NCBI RefSeq assembly: GCF_947623445.1
Contig: NC_135244.1
Location: forward strand, 7,440,001-7,504,000
Direction of reading: 5' to 3'
Source of the DNA: Clavelina lepadiformis
Taxonomy: Eukaryota; Chordata; Ascidiacea; Aplousobranchia; Clavelinidae
Length of the DNA stretch: 64,000 bases
Made by a program: the position numbers and the translations under genes. The notes under the pieces were generated by a model. That model searched no databases and was not told where the DNA came from. It saw only the letters and a list, made by a program, of their open reading frames with translations. This document shows positions 59,872 through 64,000 of this stretch, in pieces (within the stretch, counting starts at the first letter, position 1; every line of letters begins with the position of its first letter).

Positions 59872-62309
59872 GTAGGTGAAGTAGTGCAGACCACTTTGAC
59901 TGTTTAGTCTTAGCCTAATGCGTATTTGTTTCAGCAATATAGTATGTAGTACTGATAACAATAAAGGTCCAAACGTATCTTGGCTTGTACAAAATGGGGA
60001 GTTACCTAAGAATTTCACACTTCCATGATATATGAGTATAACTGTTATTCATCTTTTGCATTGTAACGGATAAGTCTGTAGTACACTGTCGGGTTCTTGT
60101 TGAGGTAACGGCTGTTGCAACAGCCGGGCTTTCTTCGGTCACTGCTGCAATAAATCACACGGTCAATCCCAACATTTTATAAAACGGAAACAACGAGTAG
60201 AACGTTAACTGCTGGCTGGGACGTCTACCAAAATATTTGTTAAGGAGCCACAACTATAAAAACGTTTGTACCCAGCCATTCATATCTAGAAACCCTATAT
60301 CAAAGTCAGTCACCTTTCTCATTTTAGCATGCGGCTTGACGACGATGCAACCGAGGGGGTACAACGAAATCAAAGTGACGGCCTGAGGCCCAAGCAAATA
60401 AAACTTGCATGCAAACAAAAGCATAGAAACACAGGGAAATACAACTCACCAAAGTGAAAAACACATGCACAAGAAGAGACAAGAAATAAAATAATACGAA
60501 AGAAGCAAACGGTATAGGGTCAAACCTCACTTTCAAAACAACGAAAAGTGCAGTAACTTGATACTATGGAACTTAGAAATACTGGAAATTACATAGATAA
60601 ATAACCCAAATTGAAATAAAAATATATCGTTACACAACGAAGACAAAAGTTTTTAGTTTAAGGCACGCAATAGGTGTTTATACTTGAAACACCTGGTGTT
60701 GAAAACACGCAAACCTCTATTCTAAAATTTTCAACAAGTAATTTATCACCTAAAAAGGAAAGTATAAAAATATTTTTTATGTTGGCATTTGGCCACTTAG
60801 AGAAGGTCGGAAGTGGATTTTTGGTTAAACCGCAATACATGTTTTTGTGGTGTATAGTCTATACTGAAATATCGTCTCAGGTGTACGAAATAAAGTGCAG
60901 CAACCAAAATGCTTTAGTTTAGACTAGAGGTTACCCAGCAATTATAAAAAAGTAAGGCGTAATTTAACTTCAGTCAAAACGTATAGCCTATAATTAACCT
61001 TTTCTCATTCAAAATGTTAAATTGTAAGGCAGACCATACACTTGGCATATTAAAACTCTCCAATGGGTTTTGATGTGTTCGACAAATCGATATAACAACT
61101 GGATACACTTGTTGTTGGTTAAAGATTCTTTTTAATTCCTCTTTTGACTAAGTTATTTGGCATGTCGTACGCGATTTTAGTAATAGCATACCGCCCGCGT
61201 GGTCACATATAGCCTACTTAGGATTCTTCGAATTCTTTTAATGTTAATATATACGTATATCACTTTAATCTTGTTGTCGGACAACATCAGATGCGGAATA
61301 ACTATGACCAAGGCGGTTAGATTGTATGACAGAGCTGAAAGTAAATGTTATACGTAACTGTTTTTAATTTCTTTATTGATGCATCATGCGTAATGTATCA
61401 TGCAGCGTTATTGTCTACCTTGGGTTGTTATGTGAAGGTTATAATAATTAGCAAAAGATACCACTAGCGAATCCGTTTATCGGCTTAACTTCATGCAAAG
61501 ATTTTTTCGTATTTAGACAACTAGTTGTGGCCGTTTACTTTGTGTATAACCTATTGGGCTACTTGTTAATTTTATCTTTGCGAGGTCAATTTTCGGGCGT
61601 ATTTCGTAGATTCTGGTTATGTCTTTGCTTACATTGTCATAATGTTTCATTAAACGTAACTGAAATCGCTGCAATAGGCTATAGATAATGCTTCCTACCA
61701 AATCCTTTTGTAGTAACGTTTGTTGCAGTACACTTGATGTTTTACATTTTACAAATGCAGTCTGGTATTCTTTATTTGCGTATTTCAAGTCTCCTGTGCA
61801 AAAATGATCGTATTCTTGGTTATTCTATGCTCTGCAAAACCTGATGACGACGTCACCCTCGATAGCCATGCACAAAATTCCAGAGAGTCTGAAGCGCCTG
61901 AGTGAAGCCTTAGAGCCCCTGCATGTCATTATGCCCAAATATACGTTAAAGATTGTTAAGGTTGGGTCGCATTTTTATTTCAAGAACATAAAAATATTAT
62001 CACCAGAATAAGCTTATTATGGCTTCAATATAATCTCATCAAAGCAATAAGTGCTCATACCTTTTACATTCTTATACGCTGTTGGTCTTATTTCTTTTCT
62101 TCGTGGTCTTGTTCCAATATTTTTGATTTTTGTGACTTCTTGTTCCTATGATGATGCTATTATGGACACCTGTTGAGGTGTAAAAGCGTACATATGTACG
62201 ACATGCTGTTTATTGCTGAGTCTTTTAAAGCAATCAGTTTTGTTTGCTGCTGGTGCTTTCTCCTACTAAAGAAGATTTATTATTTTTACTCAATCAACGT
62301 GGTTTAATT
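59872..62309 (+). other. Putative first intron after the orphan signal exon
   Basis: No exon found. It contains a 16-base perfect palindrome, ggctgttgcaacagcc, at 60110-60125, of unknown meaning. Confidence 0.35.
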
Positions 62310-62570
62310 CAAGGCTTCTCTGACGATGGGTCGAGAAACAAATTTAACTTTTATAAATTGAATTGCTTTTTTTTGTTATTTTTATTCGCTTTACATTTGT
62401 ATGATTTCGCCATAGACAAAAATAACACTTGAGATTTACTATGGGACGTTTATTGTTTTCATTACCTTCTTCACGTGTAGACCACCTATCAAGCCTTGAT
62501 AATCAAGGGGTCGCATAAAAATTTCTTTTCTGAAATAGGGTCACAGAACAAAAAAGTTCGAGAAGCCCTG
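62310..62570. mobile_element. Diverged hAT-type MITE, same family as 20176-20617
   Basis: The left end caaggcttctctgacgatgg and the right end aaaagttcgagaagccctg correspond to the ends of the element at 20176-20617, including the subterminal gggtcg motifs. The 7 bases tttaatt flank both sides (62303-62309 and 62571-62577), a nearly intact target duplication. At 261 bases it is internally shorter than its relative and more mutated, so older. Confidence 0.7.
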
Positions 62571-64000
62571 TTTAATTGAACTTTCTTTATATGCTTATGG
62601 ACGGCGTTAATCTTAGCCAGTCTAAAATATTTAACTAATTTGTTATGTTGTTCTTTTATGGAACAATCTATTGTGCTCTGACAACGTTTCAAGTCAAGCT
62701 TCAAAGTGTTATTGAGTGTGTGGCTTATATCGGTTGTCTTAAGCTATCCACAACAAGGAGAATGAATAGGTTTGGGTTCATGTGGGTCATAAAATGAACA
62801 TAGTAACAATTTAAAATAAATAAGTTTGAGACAGCGTGAGTAAGGGATAGCAATTTGTTTCACCGCACTAGGAAGAAATTGCAAATAAGCGTTAATTTTT
62901 ATCGGTTATGAACTATGTAATAAATACCTCACTGTTAGTGATTAAGTTCCAAGAAAACTATTACTTGGTAAATCTAAGGACAGACAACCAGCGTTTGCCG
63001 AGTTCCTGTAGCGGTGGCCTGGCAAACGTTTCAAACACGTGAAGTTTAAAACCGTGACGTATTACCATGAGTGGCGTGGAGGAAATGGCGATTAATGAGT
63101 GCTACCAGCATCTGATGTGAGTTCACTTTTACTGCGAAAGAATTTTATAAGCTCTTTTGCTAATACAAGTTAATTACAGAGAAACACATGTGCTATGTGA
63201 GGAGTGGTCGCTTTAACTTTTGTTTTATTGCTTTTTGTTGCATTTTTTACGAATGTCGCGTCATTATTCAAGTGAAAAGCCAAAAACCTCTCAACTCAAA
63301 ATAAATATTGTAACCCTCGAAAAACTTTTACGAAATTTTGCGGAATTTTAGAAACGTGATTTTGTCACCCTTCCCATACAGGCATGAGGCACATACAGGC
63401 ACCCATACAGGCACCCTTCCCATACACGTTGACGTCAGAACATTGTTTCGTGAGTTGGTGAAGAAAATTATCACTTGAACTGAGTAAATTGAGGGAAGGA
63501 ATGTCAGATGTAGGCTACAGGCAGATGTTGAAGTTATCAACATTATCGGTTAGTTTTCTTCAGACATTTCTGCATTCGCCCCCTCAGTGTAGAGGAATGA
63601 TAATGCGTGCTTTGTCGAACAATATCTTGGTTTTCAGAAAAGGGAGTCTATAAATGATAAAAAGTTCTCCTCGCTGTATTTTTAACTTGTTTTGTGGTTT
63701 TTAGAACGCTTCTATGTATGCATTTAAACGTTGTGTAGATTACTGTTAATTCTAAAGAAACTTCTACTTTTCAGGTTTTTTTGAAGTTTCAATAATTATA
63801 TCAATCTGCGCACTTGATATGAATTTAAATTGTAGTTAATAGCGAACTAAATGTTCTCCAAGAAAATAAGTTTCTTGGAACCATGGATTTTTCCATTGAG
63901 GTCCAATTAGGCAATTCCAGCGAAACCATTACAACGTAACGGATGCATCCCCTTTTGTATTTGAATCTGAATTTGAAGAAACATGAATATGTTTGAATAA
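62571..64000. other. Unassigned AT-rich DNA to the window edge
   Basis: No exon was recognised. Apart from the short repeat near 63375-63426 nothing stands out. Confidence 0.4.
63375..63426. repeat. Short imperfect tandem repeat
   Basis: About four copies of a catacaggca-type unit (cccatacaggca, cacatacaggca, cccatacaggca, cccatacacg) lie in a row. Too short for more to be said. Confidence 0.5.

Noticed and set aside
60110..60125. Perfect 16-base palindrome ggctgttgcaacagcc, considered as a histone-type stem-loop or operator
   Set aside because: It does not have the histone loop sequence, no gene ends there, and palindromes this short occur by chance.
60324..60536. Hydrophobic 70-codon frame on -
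   Set aside because: Composition follows T-rich sequence, with no signal-peptide or splice context.

Overview
The window is animal nuclear DNA. It is AT-rich, with short exons (about 90-230 bases), GT-AG introns, and extracellular modules bounded by phase-1 introns. The transposon load (hAT-type MITEs, a mariner, a LINE relic, tRNA-derived repeats) and gene compactness would fit an invertebrate chordate such as an ascidian, but that placement is an inference.

The main content is a cluster of four paralogous single-pass membrane receptors, reconstructed exon by exon from splice sites and conserved phases. The shared architecture is signal peptide, kringle, LDL-receptor-type (YWTD) propeller, EGF, second propeller, EGF, HYR, CCP/sushi, an optional Ser/Thr-rich linker, transmembrane helix and a short tail. 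Gene 1 is on + (exons 4346-12053, signal exon unresolved). Gene 2 is on - (21271-13013, 22 exons, 1065 codons plus stop). Gene 3 is on - (33084-23885). Gene 4 is on - (50153 to 36696, possibly on to 34406). Genes 1 and 2 converge; genes 2-4 are head-to-tail. A lone phase-1 signal-peptide exon on + at 59772-59871 may start a fifth member that continues outside the window.

The paralogs keep exon phases and many exact exon lengths: kringle exons 142 and 86 in three genes, first HYR exon 117 in all four, fifth blade of the first propeller 172 in three. Their proteins have diverged strongly and their tails are unrelated. Gene 4 has lost the kringle cleanly, because the cassette is phase 1-1 and its signal exon joins the first propeller exon in frame. 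Gene 1 has replaced both cysteines of one CCP disulfide with tryptophan.

Region by region: 1-3.7 kb, two hAT-type elements and unassigned DNA; 3.7-12.4 kb, gene 1; 13.0-21.3 kb, gene 2 with a hAT MITE in its kringle intron; 22.1-23.1 kb, a dead LINE; 23.9-33.1 kb, gene 3 with a tRNA-Ser-like pseudogene in its kringle intron; 34.4-50.2 kb, gene 4 with a dead mariner in an intron and a 4.5 kb first intron; 50.2-64 kb, gene-poor DNA with a diverged inverted duplication around a small membrane-protein-like exon, the orphan signal exon and a further MITE.

No identity with a named gene is claimed. Domain calls rest on motifs read from the sequence. A recognition-receptor role (immune, allorecognition or gamete) is inferred from the tandem array and the divergence, not shown.
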